Made by a program: the position numbers and the translations under genes
The notes under the pieces: generated by a model
Databases searched by the model: none
Told to the model about the DNA's origin: nothing
Seen by the model: only the letters and a program-made list of their open reading frames with translations
Shown here: positions 35,232 through 48,962 of the stretch, one piece after another
How the letters are laid out: every line of letters starts with the position of its first letter
Numbering within the stretch: position 1 is the stretch's first letter
Origin: Liolophura sinensis
Lineage: Eukaryota > Mollusca > Polyplacophora > Chitonida > Chitonidae
Assembly: GCF_032854445.1 (NCBI RefSeq)
Contig: NW_027018225.1
Span: 1-54,206, forward strand
DNA: 54,206 bases
Direction: 5' to 3'

Positions 35232-36879
35232 ACCAGCAGCACTGGAACAGTTTTCGCACTTTTGCATTTTTGCCTGGTCTTTTTGTTAATTGAAATCGGC
35301 TACACTGTACTCTGTACAATCGCGACTGGTCATTACTATATTCAACTTTTGACTATAAGTTATGTGCCCTTCGGTAGCCCAGAAGACCTGAAATCTTTGG
35401 GCTAAGCCCATTTAACTCACGCAGCAATTGCCTTACTTCTAAGTGCAAGACAATCTCAATGTCTTTATCTACGTGTAAAAAAACCACACCATTTGTACGT
35501 GAGAAACACAAGGTACTTGATACAGTCTGCTGTAAAAAGTACAACTGAACACTGACCCACTTCAGTAAGATGCCAAAAGATACGGAATTGAGCCAGGCAT
35601 CGGCAGCTGTTGAAAAATTGCAAATATCCCTGGTTTCCATGGAGTAAGAGCCGTTGCTGTGCACGTGATTATGACATCAATGATCATTCAATTGTCGCTA
35701 CAGCCAAAAGAATTGGTCGGAGAGCAACGCGGTTTGCACCATTCGATTTCTCGTCACAAAATACGTCGGATTAGTCTCTTACCAGCAGCACTGGAACAGT
35801 TTTTCCACTTTTGCATTTTTACCTGGTCTTTTTGTTAATTGAAATCGGCTACACTGTACTCTGTACAATCGCGACTGGTCATTACTATATTCAACTTTTG
35901 ACTATAAGTTATGTGCCCTTCGGTAGCCCAGAAGACCTGAAATCTTTGGGCTAAGCCCATTTAACTCACGCAGCAATTGCCTTACTTCTAAGTCCAAGAC
36001 AATCTCAATGTCTTTATCTACGTGTAGAAAAACCACACCATTTGTACGTAAAAAAACACAAGGTACTTGATACAGTCTGCTGTAAAAAGTACAACTGAAC
36101 ACTGACCCACTTCAGTAAAGTGCCAAAAGATGCGGAATTGAGCCAGGCATCGGCAGCTGTTGAAAAATTGTAAAGTTCCCTGGTTTCCATGGAGTAAGAG
36201 CCGTTGCTACGCACGTGATTATGACATAAATGATCATTCAATTGTCGCTACAGCCAAAAGTATTGGTCGGAGAGCAACGCGGATTGCACCATTCGATTTT
36301 TCGTCACAAAATACGTCGGATTAGCCTCTTACTAGTAGCACTGGAACAGTTTTTCCACTTTTGCATTTTTGCCTGGTCTTTTTGTTAATTGAAATCGGCT
36401 ACACTGTACTCTGTACAATCGCGACTGGTCATTACTATATTCAACTTTTGACTATAAGTTATGTGCCCTTCGGTAGCTCAGAAGACCTGAAATCTTATGG
36501 CCAAGCCCATTTAACTCACCCAGCAATTGTCTTACTTCTAAGTCCAAGACAATCTCAATGTCTTTATCTACGTGTAGAAAAACCACACCATTTGTACATA
36601 AAAAACACAAGGTACTTGATACAGTCTGCTGTAAAAAATACAACTAAACACTTACCCACATTTATAAGGTGCCAAAAGATGCGGAATTGAGCCAGGCATC
36701 GGCAGCTGTTGAAAAATTGCAAATTTCCCTGGTTTCCATGGAGTAAGAGCCGTTGCTGGGCACGTGATTATGACATAAATGATCATTCAATTGTCACTAC
36801 AGCCAAAAGTATTGGTCGGAGAGCAACGCGGTTTGCACCATTCGATTTCTCGTCACAAAATACGTCGGATTAGCCTCTT
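35232..36879 (+). repeat. 3-monomer unit made by an A/B fusion (A/B-C-D)
   Basis: The monomer at 35232 is A on the left (TTTTCGCAC, CACGCAGC, GTGTAAAAAAACC). It is B on the right (CGTGAGAAAC, TAAGATGCC, CATCAATG, AAGAATTGG, GATTAGTCTC). The switch lies in a shared stretch between 35485 and 35502. The C (35781) and D (36331) copies follow, and each lies 1,648 bp from its partner in the preceding unit. The unit has lost exactly one monomer, the product expected from unequal exchange between neighbouring A and B. Confidence 0.8.
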
Positions 36880-39077
36880 ACCAGCAGCACTGGAACAGTT
36901 TTCGCACTTTTGCATTTTTGCCTGGTCTTTTTGTTAATTGAAATCGGCTACACTGTACTCTGTACAATCGCGACTGGTCATTACTATATTCAACTTTTGA
37001 CTATAAGTTATGTGCCCTTCGGTAGCCCAGAAGACCTGAAATCTTTGGGCTAAGCCCATTTAACTCACGCAGCAATTGCCTTACTTCTAAGTGCAAGACA
37101 ATCTCAATGTCTTTATCTACGTGTAAAAAAACCACACCATTTGTACGTGAAAAACACAGGGTACTTGATACAGTCTGCTGTAAAAAGTACAACTGAACAC
37201 TGACCCACATTTATAAGGTGCCAAAAGATGCGGAATTGGGCCAGGCATCGGCAGCTGTTAAAAAATTGCAAATATCCCTGGTTTCCATGGAGTAAGAGCC
37301 GTTGCTGGGCACGTGATTATGACATAAATGATCATTCAATTGTCACTACAGCCAAAAGTATTGGTCGGAGAGTAACGCTTTTTGCACCATTCAATTTCTC
37401 GTCACAACATACGTCGGATTAGCCTCTTACCAGCAGCACTGGAACAATTTTTCCACTTTTGCATTTTTACCTGGTCTTTTTGTTAATTGAATTCGGCTAC
37501 ACTGTACTCTGTACAATCGCGACTGGTCATTACTATATTCAACTTTTGACTATAAGTTATGTGCCCTTCGGTAGCCCAGAAGACGTCAAATCTTTCGGCT
37601 AAGCCCATTTAACTCACCCAGCAATTGCCTTACTTCTAAGTGCAAGACAATCACAATGTCTTTATCTACGTGTAGAAAAATCACACCATTTGTACGTGAG
37701 AAACACAAGGTACTTGATACAGTCTGCTGTAAAAAGTACAACTGAACACTGACCCACTTCAGTAAGATGCCAAAAGATGCGGAATTGAGCCAGGCATCGG
37801 CAGCTGTTGAAAAATTGCAAATATCCCTGGTTTCCATGGAGTAAGAGCCGTTGCTGGGCACGTGATTATGACATCAATGATCATTCAATTGTCGCTACAG
37901 CCAAAAGAATTGGTCGGAGTGCAACGCGGTTTGCACCATTCAATTTCTCGTCACAAAATACGTCGGATTAGTCTCTTACCAGCAGCACTGGAACAGTTTT
38001 TCCACTTTTGCATTTTTACCTGGTCTTTTTGTTAATTGAAATCGGCTACACTGTACTCTGTACAATCGCGACTGGTCATTACTATATTCAACTTTTGACT
38101 ATAAGTTATGTGCCCTTCGGTAGTCCAGAAGACCTGAAATCTTTGGGCTAAGCCCATTTAACTCACCCAGCAATTGCCTTACTTCTAAGTCCAAGACAAT
38201 CTCAATGTCTTTATCTACGTGTAGAAAAACCACACCATTTGTACGTAAAAAAACACAAGGTACTTGATACAGTCTGCTGTAAAAAGTACAACTGAACACT
38301 GACCCACTTCAGTAAAGTGCCAAAAGATGCGGAATTGAGCCAGGCATTGGCAGCTGTTGAAAAATTGTAAAGTTCCCTGGTTTCCATGGAGTAAGAGCCG
38401 TTGCTACGCACGTGATTATGACATAAATGATCATTCAATTGTCGCTACAGCCAAAAGTATTGGTCGGAGAGCAACGCGGATTGCACCATTCGATTTTTCG
38501 TCACAAAATACGTCGGATTAGCCTCTTACTAGTAGCACTGGAACAGTTTTTCCACTTTTGCATTTTTGCCTGGTCTTTTTGTTAATTGAAATCGGCTACA
38601 CTGTACTCTGTACAATCGCGACTGGTCATTACTATATTCAACTTTTGACTATAAGTTATGTGCCCTTCGGTAGCTCAGAAGACCTGAAATCTTATGGCCA
38701 AGCCCATTTAACTCACCCAGCAATTGTCTTACTTCTAAGTCCAAGACAATCTCAATGTCTTTATCTACGTGTAGAAAAACCCACACCATTTGTACATAAA
38801 AAACACAAGGTACTTGATACAGTCTGCTGTAAAAAGTACAACTAAACACTTACCCACATTTATAAGGTGCCAAAAGATGCGGAATTGAGCCAGGCATCGG
38901 CAGCTGTTGAAAAATTGCAAATTTCCCTGGTTTCCATGGAGTAAGAGCCGTTGCTGGGCACGTGATTATGACATAAATGATCATTCAATGGTCACTACAG
39001 CCAAAAGTATTGGTCGGAGAGCAACGCGGTTTGCACCATTCGATTTCTCGTCACAAAATACGTCGGATTAGCCTCTT
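36880..39077 (+). repeat. Canonical A-B-C-D unit, copy 2
   Basis: The monomers at 36880 (A), 37429 (B, with GAATTCGG and GAGTGCAACG), 37978 (C, with GTAGTCCAG) and 38528 (D, with an extra C in AACCCACACC) repeat the unit at 33035. The B variant with GAATTCGG and GAGTGCAACG is the one found again in the 7-monomer duplication (46215 and 50059), linking these blocks by descent. Confidence 0.78.
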
Positions 39078-41273
39078 ACCAGCAGCACTGGAACAGTTTT
39101 CGCACTTTTGCATTTTCGCCTGGTCTTTTTGTTAATTGAAATCGGCTACACTGTACTCTGTACAACCGCGACTGGTCATTACTATATTCAACTTTTGACT
39201 ATAAGTTATGTGCCCTTCGGTAGCCCAGAAGACCTGAAATCTTTGGGCTAAGCCCATTTAACTCACGCAGCAATTGCCTTACTTCTAAGTGCAAGACAAT
39301 CTCAATGTCTTTATCTACGTGTAAAAAAACCACACCATTTGTACGTGAAAAACACAGGGTACTTGATACAGTCTGCTGTAAAAAGTACAACTGAACACTG
39401 ACCCACATTTATAAGGTGCCAAAAGATGCGGAATTGGGCCAGGCATCGGCAGCTGTTAAAAAATTGCAAATATCCCTGGTTTCCATGGAGTAAGAGCCGT
39501 TGCTGGGCACGTGATTATGACATCAATGATCATTCAATTGTCGCTACAGCCAAAAGAATTGGTCGGAGAGCAACGCGGTTTGCACCATTCGATTTCTCGT
39601 CACAAAATACGTCGGATTAGTCTCTTACCAGCAGCACTGGAACAGTTTTTCCACTTTTGCATTTTTACCTGGTCTTTTTGTTAATTGAAATCGGCTACAC
39701 TGTACTCTGTACAATCGCGACTGGTCATTACTATATTCAACTTTTGACTATAAGTTATGTGCCCTTCGGTAGCCCAGAAGACCTGAAATCTTTGGGCTCA
39801 GCCCATTTAACTCACGCAGCAATTGCCTTACTTCTAAGTCCAAGACAATCTCAATGTCTTTATCTACGTGTAGAAAAACCACACCATTTGTACGTGAAAA
39901 ACACAAGGTACTTGATACAGTCTGCTGTAAAAAGTACAACTGAACACTGACCCACATTTATAAGGTGCCAAAAGATGCGGAATTGAGCCAGGCATCGGCA
40001 GCTGTTAAAAAATTGCAAATATCCCTGGTTTCCATGGAGTAAGAGCCGTTGCTGGGCACGTGATTATGACATCAATGATCATTCAATTGTCGCTACAGCC
40101 AAACGTATTGGTCGGAGAGCAACGCGGTTTGCACCATTCGATTTCTCGTCACAAAATACGTCGGATTAGCCTTTTACCAGCAGCACTGGAACAGTTTTTC
40201 CACTTTTGCATTTTTACCTGGTCTTTTTGTTAATTGAAATCGGCTACACTGTACTCTGTACAATCGCGAGTGGTCATTACTATATTCTACTTTTGACTAT
40301 AAGTTATGTGCCCTTCGGTAGCCCTGAAGACGTCAAATCTTTCGGCTAAGCCCATTTAACTCACCCAGCAATTGTCTTACTTCTAAGTCCAAGACAATCT
40401 CAATGTCTTTATCTACGTGTAGAAAAACCACAGCATTTGTACGTGAAAAACACAAGGTACTTGATACAGTCTGCTGTAAAAAGTACAACTGAACACTGAC
40501 CCACTTCAGTAAGGTGCCAAAAGATGCGGAATTGAGCCAGGCATCGGCAGCTGTTGAAAAATTGTAAAGTTCCCTGGTTTCCATGGAGTAAGAGCCGTTG
40601 CTACGCACGTGATTATGACATAAATGATCATTCAATTGTCGCTACAGCCAAAAGTATTGGTCAGAAAGCAACGCGGATTGCACCATTCGATTTCTCGTCA
40701 CAAAATACGTCGGATTAGCCTCTTACTAGTAGCACTGGAACAGTTTTTCCACTTTTGCATTTTTGCCTGGTCTTTTTGTTAATTGAAATCGGCTACACTG
40801 TACTCTGTACAATCGCGACTGGTCATTACTATATTCAACTTTTGACTATAAGTTATGTGCCCTTCGGTAGCCTAGAAGACGTCAAATCTTTCGGCTAAGC
40901 CCATTTAACTCACCCAGCAATTGCCTTACTTCTAAGTGCAAGACAATCACAATGTCTTTATCTACGTGTAGAAAAATCACACCATTTGTACGTGAGAAAC
41001 ACAAGGTACTTGATACAGTCTGCTGTAAAAAGTACAACTGAACACTGACCCACTTCAGTAAGATGCCAAAAGATGCGGAATTGAGCCAGGCATCGGCAGC
41101 TGTTGAAAAATTGCAAATTTCCCTGGTTTCCATGGAGTAAGAGCCGTTGCTGTGCACGTGATTATGACATCAATGATTATTCAATTGTCGCTACAGCCAA
41201 AAGAATTGGTCGGAGAGCAACGCGGTTTGCACCATTCGATTTCTCTTCACAAAATACGTCGGATTAGTCTCTT
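39078..41273 (+). repeat. Mosaic block A/B, C-like, E, B
   Basis: The monomer at 39078 starts as A (TTTTCGCAC, GTGTAAAAAAACC, CACAGGG) and ends as B (CATCAATG, AAGAATTGG, GATTAGTCTC), with a switch between about 39465 and 39523. The copy at 39627 is C-like on the left with CATTTATAAGG on the right. The copy at 40176 is type E. The copy at 40725 is B with a D-like ACTAGTAG start and private GTAGCCTAG and GATTATTC. The E and B copies recur at 52257 and 52807. Confidence 0.68.
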
Positions 41274-44200
41274 ACCAGCAGCACTGGAACAGTTTTTCCA
41301 CTTTTGCATTTTTACCTGGTCTTTTTGTTAATTGAAATCGGCTACACTGTACTCTGTACAATCGCGACTGGTCATTACTATATTCAACTTTTGACTATAA
41401 GTTATGTGCCCTTCGGTAGCCCAGAAGACGTCAAATCTTTGGGCTAAGCCCATTTAACCCACCCAGCAATTGTCTTACTTCTCAGTCCAAGACAATTTCA
41501 ATGTCTTTATCTACGTGTAGAAAAACCACACCATTTGTACACAAAAAACACAAGGTACTTGATACAGTCTGCTGTAAAAAGTACAACTGACCACAGACCC
41601 ACATTTATAAGGTGCCAAAAGATGCGGAATGGGGCCAGGTATCGGCAGCTGTTAAAAAATTGCCAATTTCCCTGGTTTCCATGGAGTAAACGCCGTTGCT
41701 GTGCACGTGATTATGACATAAATGATCATTCAATTGTCGCTACAGGCAAAAGTATTGGTCGGAGAGCAACGCGGTTTGCACCATTCGATTTGTCGTCACA
41801 AAATACGTCGGATTAGCCTCTTACCAGCAGCTCTGGAACAATTTTTCTAATTTTGCGTTTTTGCCTGGTCTTTTTGTTAATTGAAATCGGCTACACTGTA
41901 CTCTGTACAATCGCGACTGGTCATTACTATATTCAACTTTTGACTATAAGTTATGTGCCCTTCGGTAGCCCAGAAGACGTCAAATCTTTGGGCTAAGCCC
42001 ATTTAACTCACCCAGCAATTGCCTTACTTCTAAGTGCAAGACAATCACAATGTCTTTATCTACGTGTAGAAAAATCACACCATTTGTACGTGAGAAACAC
42101 AAGGTACTTGATACAGTCTGCTGTAAAAAGTACAACTGAACACTGACCCACTTCAGTAAGATGCCAAAAGATGCGGAATTGAGCCAGGCATCGGCAGCTG
42201 TTGAAAAATTGCAAATATCCCTGGTTTCCATGGAGTAAGAGCCGTTGCTGGGCACGTGATTATGACATCAATGATCATTCAATTGTCGCTACAGCCAAAA
42301 GAATTGGTCGGAGAGCAACGCGGTTTGCACCATTCGATTTCTCGTCACAAAATACGTCGGATTAGTCTCTTACCAGCAGCACTGGAACAGTTTTTCCACT
42401 TTTGCATTTTTACCTGGTCTTTTTGTTAATTGAAATCGGCTACACTGTACTCTGTACAATCGCGACTGGTCATTACTATATTCAACTTTTGACTATAAGT
42501 TATGTGCCCTTCGGTAGCCCAGAAGACCTGAAATCTTTGGGCTAAGCCCATTTAACTCACGCAGCAATTGCCTTACTTCTAAGTCCAAGACAATCTCAAT
42601 GTCTTTATCTACGTGTAGAAAAACCACACCATTTGTACGTGAAAAACACAAGGTACTTGATACAGTCTGCTGTAAAAAGTACAACTGAACACTGACCCAC
42701 TTCAGTAAGGTGCCAAAAGATGCGGAATTGAGCCAGGCATCGGCAGCTGTTGAAAAATTGTAAAGTTCCCTGGTTTCCATGGAGTAAGAGCCGTTGCTAC
42801 GCACGTGATTATGACATAAATGATCATTCAATTGTCGCTACAGCCAAAAGTATTGGTCAGAAAGCAACGCGGATTGCACCATTCGATTTCTCGTCACAAA
42901 ATACGTCGGATTAGCCTCTTACTAGTAGCACTGGAACAGTTTTTCCACTTTTGCATTTTTGCATGGTCTTTTTGTTAATTGAAATCGGCTACACTGTACT
43001 CTGTACAATCGCGACTGGTCATTACTATATTCAACTTTTGACTATAAGTTATGTGCCCTTCGGTAGCTCAGAAGACCTGAAATCTTAGGGCCAAGCCCAT
43101 TTAACTCACCCAGCAATTGTCTTACTTCTAAGTCCAAGACAATCTCAATGTCTTTATCTATGTGTAGAAAAACCACACCATTTGTACGTGAGAAACACAA
43201 GGTACTTGATACAGTCTGCTGTAAAAAGTACAACTAAACACTGACCTACATTTATAAGGTGCCAAAAGATGCGGAATTGGGCCAGGCATCGGCAGCTGTT
43301 AAAAAATTGCAATTATCCCTGGTTTCCATGAAGTAAGAGCCGTTACTGGGCACGTGATTATGACATCAATGATCATTCAATTGTCGCTACAGCCAAAAGT
43401 ATTGGTCGGAGAGCAACGCGGTTTGCACCATTCGATTTCTCGTCACAAAATACGTCGGATTAGTCTCTTACCAGCAGCACTGGAACAGTTTTTCCACTTT
43501 TGCATTTTTACCTGGTCTTTTTGTTAATTGAAATCGGCTACACTGTACTCTGTACAATCGCGACTGGTCATTACTATATTCAACTTTTGACTATAAGTTA
43601 TGTGCCCTTCGGTAGCCCAGAAGACGTCAAATCTTTGGGCTAAGCCCATTTAACCCACCCAGCAATTGTCTTACTTCTCAGTCCAAGACAATTTCAATGT
43701 CTTTATCTACGTGTAGAAAAACCACACCATTTGTACACAAAAAACACAAGGTACTTGATACAGTCTGCTGTAAAAAGTACAACTGACCACAGACCCACAT
43801 TTATAAGGTGCCAAAAGATGCGGAATGGGGCCAGGTATCGGCAGCTGTTAAAAAATTGCCAATTTCCCTGGTTTCCATGGAGTAAGAGCCGTTGCTGTGC
43901 ACGTGATTATGACATAAATGATCATTCAATTGTCGCTACAGGCAAAAGTATTGGTCGGAGAGCAACGCGGTTTGCACCATTCGATTTGTCGTCACAAAAT
44001 ACGTCGGATTAGCCTCTTACCAGCAGCTCTGGAACAATTTTTCCAATTTTGCGTTTTTGCCTGGTCTTTTTGTTAATTGAAATCGGCTACACTGTACTCT
44101 GTACAATCGCGACTGGTCATTACTATATTCAACTTTTGACTATAAGTTATGTGCCCTTCGGTAGCCCAGAAGACGTCAAATCTTTGGGCTAAGCCCATTT

Positions 44201-45116
44201 AACTCACCCAGCAATTGGCTTACTTCTAAGTCCAAGACAATCACAATGTCTTTATCTACGTGTAGAAAAATCACACCATTTGTACGTGAGAAACACAAGG
44301 TACTTGATACAGTCTGCTGTAAAAAGTACAACTGAACACTGACCCACTTCAGTAAGATGCCAAAAGATGCGGAATTGAGCCAGGCATCGGCAGCTGTTGA
44401 AAAATTGCAAATATCCCTGGTTTCCATGGAGTAAGAGCCGTTGCTGGGCACGTGATTATGACATCAATGATCATTCAATTGTCGCTACAGCCAAAAGAAT
44501 TGGTCGGAGAGCAACGCGGTTTGCACCATTCGATTTCTCGTCACAAAATACGTCGGATTAGTCTCTTACCAGCAGCACTGGAACAGTTTTTCCACTTTTG
44601 CATTTTTACCTGGTCTTTTTGTTAATTGAAATCGGCTACACTGTACTCTGTACAATCGCGAGTGGTCATTACTATATTCAACTTTTGACTATAAGTTATG
44701 TGCCCTTCGGTAGCCCAGAAGACCTGAAATCTTTGGGCTAAGCCCATTTAACTCACGCAGCAATTGCCTTACTTCTAAGTCCAAGACAATCTCAATGTCT
44801 TTATCTACGTGTAGAAAAACCACACCATTTGTAGGTGAAAAACACAAGGTACTTGATACAGTCTGCTGTAAAAAGTACAACTGAACACTGACCCACTTCA
44901 GTAAAGTGCCAAAAGATGCGGAATTGAGCCAGGCATCGGCAGCTGTTGAAAAATTGTAAAGTTCCCTGGTTTCCATGGAGTAAGAGCCGTTGCTACGCAC
45001 GTGATTATGACATAAATGATCATTCAATTGTCGCTACAGCCAAAAGTATTGGTCGGAAAGCAACGCGGATTGCACCATTCGATTTCTCGTCACAAAATAC
45101 GTCGGATTAGTCTCTT
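41274..45116 (+). repeat. 4-monomer unit F-B'-C/E-D repeated (second copy incomplete)
   Basis: The monomers at 41274 (F), 41823 (B'), 42372 (C/E) and 42921 (D variant) are followed at exactly 2,196 bp by 43470 (F), 44019 (B') and 44568 (C/E). After that the array enters the 7-monomer unit. F copies share TTAACCCACCC, TTCTCAGTCC, CAATTTCAATG, GTACACAAAAAAC and GGAATGGGGCC. The D variant at 42921 has private CCATGAAGTAAG and TTACTGGGC. Confidence 0.75.
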
Positions 45117-48100
45117 ACCAGCAGCTCTGGAACAATTTTTCCAATTTTGCGTTTTTGCCTGGTCTTTTTGTTAATTGAAATCGGCTACACTGTACTCTGT
45201 ACAATCGCGACTGGTCATTACTATATTCAACTTTTGACTATAAGTTATGTGCCCTTCGGTAGCCCAGAAGACGTCAAATCTTTGGGCGAAGCCCATTTAA
45301 CTCACCCAGCAATTGCCTTACTTCTAAGTGCAAGACAATCACAATGTCTTTATCTACGTGTAGAAAAATCACACCATTTGTACGTGAGAAACACAAGGTA
45401 CTTGATACAGTCTGCTGTAAAAAGTACAACTGAACACTGACCCACTTCAGTAAGATGCCAAAAGATGCGGAATTGAGCCAGGCATCGGCAGCTGTTGAAA
45501 AATTGCAAATATCCCTGGTTTCCATGGAGTAAGAGCCGTTGCTGGGCACGTGATTATGACATCAATGATCATTCAATTGTCGCTACAGCCAAAAGAATTG
45601 GTCGGAGAGCAACGCGGTTTGCACCATTCGATTTCTCGTCACAAAATACGTCGGATTAGTCTCTTACCAGCAGCACTGGAACAGTTTTTCCACTTTTGCA
45701 TTTTTACCTGGTCTTTTTGTTAATTGAAATCGGCTAAACTGTACTCTGTACAATCTCGACTGGTCATTACTATATTCAACTTTTGACTATAAGTTATGTG
45801 CCCTTCGGTAGCCCAGAAGACGTCAAATCTTTGGGCTAAGCCCATTTAACCCACCCAGCAATTGTCTTACTTCTCAGTCCAGGACAATCTCAATGTCTTT
45901 ATCTACGTGTAGAAAAACCACACCATTTGTACGTGAAAAACACAAGGTACTTGATACAGTCTGCTGTAAAAAGTACAACTGACCACAGACCCACATGAAT
46001 AAGGTGCCAAAAGATGCGGAATTGAGCCAGGCATCGGCAGCTGTTAAAAAATTGCAAATATCCCTGGTTTCCATGGAGTAAGAGCCGTTGCTGGGCACGT
46101 GATTATGACATAAATGATCATTCAATTGTCACTACAGCCAAAAGTATTGGTCGGAGAGTAACGCTTTTTGCACCATTCAATTTCTCGTCACAACATACGT
46201 CGGATTAGCCTCTTACCAGCAGCACTGGAACAATTTTTCCACTTTTGCATTTTTATCTGGTCTTTTTGTTAATTGAATTCGGCTACACTGTACTCTGTAC
46301 AATCGCGACTGGTCATTACTATATTCAACTTTTGACTATAAGTTATGTGCCCTTCGGTAGCCCAGAAGACGTCAAATCTTTCGGCTAAGCCCATTTAACT
46401 CACCCAGCAATTGCCTTACTTCTAAGTGCAAGACAATCACAATGTCTTTATCTACGTGTAGAACAATCACACCATTTGTACGTGAGAAACACAAGGTACT
46501 TTATACAGTCTGCTGTAAAAAGTACAACTGAACACTGACCCACTTCAGTAAGATGCCAAAAGATGCGGAATTGAGCCAGGCATCGGCAGCTGTTGAAAAA
46601 TTGCAAATATCCCTGGTTTCCATGGAGTAAGAGCCGTTGCTGGGCACGTGATTATGACATCAATGATCATTCAATTGTCGCTACAGCCAAAAGAATTGGT
46701 CGGAGTGCAACGCGGTTTGCACCATTCAATTTCTCGTCACAAAATACGTCGGATTAGTCTCTTACCAGCAGCACTGGAACAGTTTTTCCACTTTTGCATT
46801 TTTACCTGGTCTTTTTGTTAATTGAAATCGGCTACACTGTACTCTGTACAATCGCGACTGGTCATTACATTACTTACTTTGACTATAAGTTATGTGCCCT
46901 TCGGTAGCCCAGAAGACCTGAAATCTTTGGGCTAAGCCCATTTAACTCACCCAGCAATTGCCTTACTTCTAAGTCCAAGACAATCTCAATGTCTTTATCT
47001 ACGTGTAGAAAAACCACACCATTTGTACGTAAAAAAACACAAGGTACTTGATACAGTCTGCTGTAAAAAGTACAACTGAACACTGACCCACTTCAGTAAA
47101 GTGCCAAAAGATGCGGAATTGAGCCAGGCATCGGCAGCTGTTGAAAAATTGTAAAGTTCCCTGGTTTCCCATGGAGTAAGAGCCGTTGCTACGCACGTGA
47201 TTATGGACATAAATGATCATTCAATTGTCGCTACAGCCAAAAGTATTGGTCGGAGAGCAACGCGGATTGCACCATTCGATTTTTCGTCACAAAATACGTC
47301 GGATTAGCCTCTTACTAGTAGCACTGGAACAGTTTTTCCACTTTTGCATTTTTGCCTGGTCTTTTTGTTAATTGAAATCGGCTACACTGTACTCTGTACA
47401 ATCGCGACTGGTCATTACTATATTCAACTTTTGACTATAAGTTATGTGCCCTTCGGTAGCTCAGAAGACCTGAAATCTTATGGCCAAGCCCATTTAACTC
47501 ACCCAGCAATTGTCTTACTTCTAAGTCCAAGACAATCTCAATGTCTTTATCTACGTGTAGAAAAACCACACCATTTGTACATAAAAAACACAAGGTACTT
47601 GATACAGTCTGCTGTAAAAAGTACAACTAAACACTTACCCACATTTATAAGGTGCCAAAAGATGCGGAATTGAGCCAGGCATCGGCAGCTGTTGAAAAAT
47701 TGCAAATTTCCCTGGTTTCCATGGAGTAAGAGCCGTTGCTGGGCACGTGATTATGACATAAATGATCATTCAATTGTCACTACAGCCAAAAGTATTGGTC
47801 GGAGAGCAACGCGGTTTGCACCATTTCGATTTCTCGTCACAAAATACGTCGGATTAGCCTCTTACCAGCAGCACTGGAACAGTTTTCGCACTTTTGCATT
47901 TTTGCCTGGTCTTTTTGTTAATTGAAATCGGCTACACTGTACTCTGTACAACCGCGACTGGTCATTACTATATTCAACTTTTGACTATAAGTTATGTGCC
48001 CTTCGGTAGCCCAGAAGACCTGAAATCTTTGGGCTAAGCCCATTTAACTCACGCAGCAATTGCCTTACTTCTAAGTGCAAGACAATCTCAATGTCTTTAT

Positions 48101-48962
48101 CTACGTGTAAAAAAACCACACCATTTGTACGTGAAAAACACAGGGTACTTGATACAGTCTGCTGTAAAAAGTACAACTGAACACTGACCCACATTTATAA
48201 GGTGCCAAAAGATGCGGAATTGGGCCAGGCATCGGCAGCTGTTAAAAAATTGCAAATATCCCTGGTTTCCATGGAGTAAGAGCCGTTGCTGGGCACGTGA
48301 TTATGACATAAATGATCATTCAATTGTCACTACAGCCAAAAGTATTGGTCGGAGAGTAACGCTTTTTGCACCATTCAATTTCTCGTCACAACATACGTCG
48401 GATTAGCCTCTTACCAGCAGCACTGGAACAATTTTTCCACTTTTGCATTTTTACCTGGTCTTTTTGTTAATTGAAATCGGCTACACTGTACTCTGTACAA
48501 TCGCGACTGGTCATTACTATATTCAACTTTTGACTATAAGTTATGTGCCCTTCGGTAGCCCAGAAGACGTCAAATCTTTCGGCTAAGCGCATTTAACTCA
48601 CCCAGCAATTGTCTTACTTCTAAGTCCAAGACAATCTCAATGTCTTTATCTACGTGTAGAAAAACCACAGCATTTGTACGTGAAAAACACAAGGTACTTG
48701 ATACAGTCTGCTGTAAAAAGTACAACTGAACACTGACCCACTTCAGTAAGGTGCCAAAAGATGCGGAATTGAGCCAGGCATCGGCAGCTGTTGAAAAATT
48801 GTAAAGTTCCCCTGGTTTCCATGGAGTAAGAGCCGTTGCTACGCACGTGATTATGACATAAATGATCATTCAATTGTCGCTACAGCCAAAAGTATTGGTC
48901 GGAAAGCAACGCGGATTGCACCATTCGATTTCTCGTCACAAAATACGTCGGATTAGTCTCTT
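45117..48962 (+). repeat. 7-monomer HOR unit, copy 1 (B'-F/A-B-C-D-A-E)
   Basis: Starts: 45117, 45666, 46215, 46764, 47314, 47864 and 48413. Distinctive shared marks with copy 2 are GGGCGAAGCCC in B', CTAAACTG and ATCTCGACTGG in F/A, TTTATCTGG and GAACAATCAC in B, ACAACCGCG in A, and AAGCGCATTT and ACAGCATTTG in E. The C copy has a local rearrangement at 46866-46880 (ATTACTTAC in place of TATATTCAAC) plus two one-base insertions. Confidence 0.85.
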
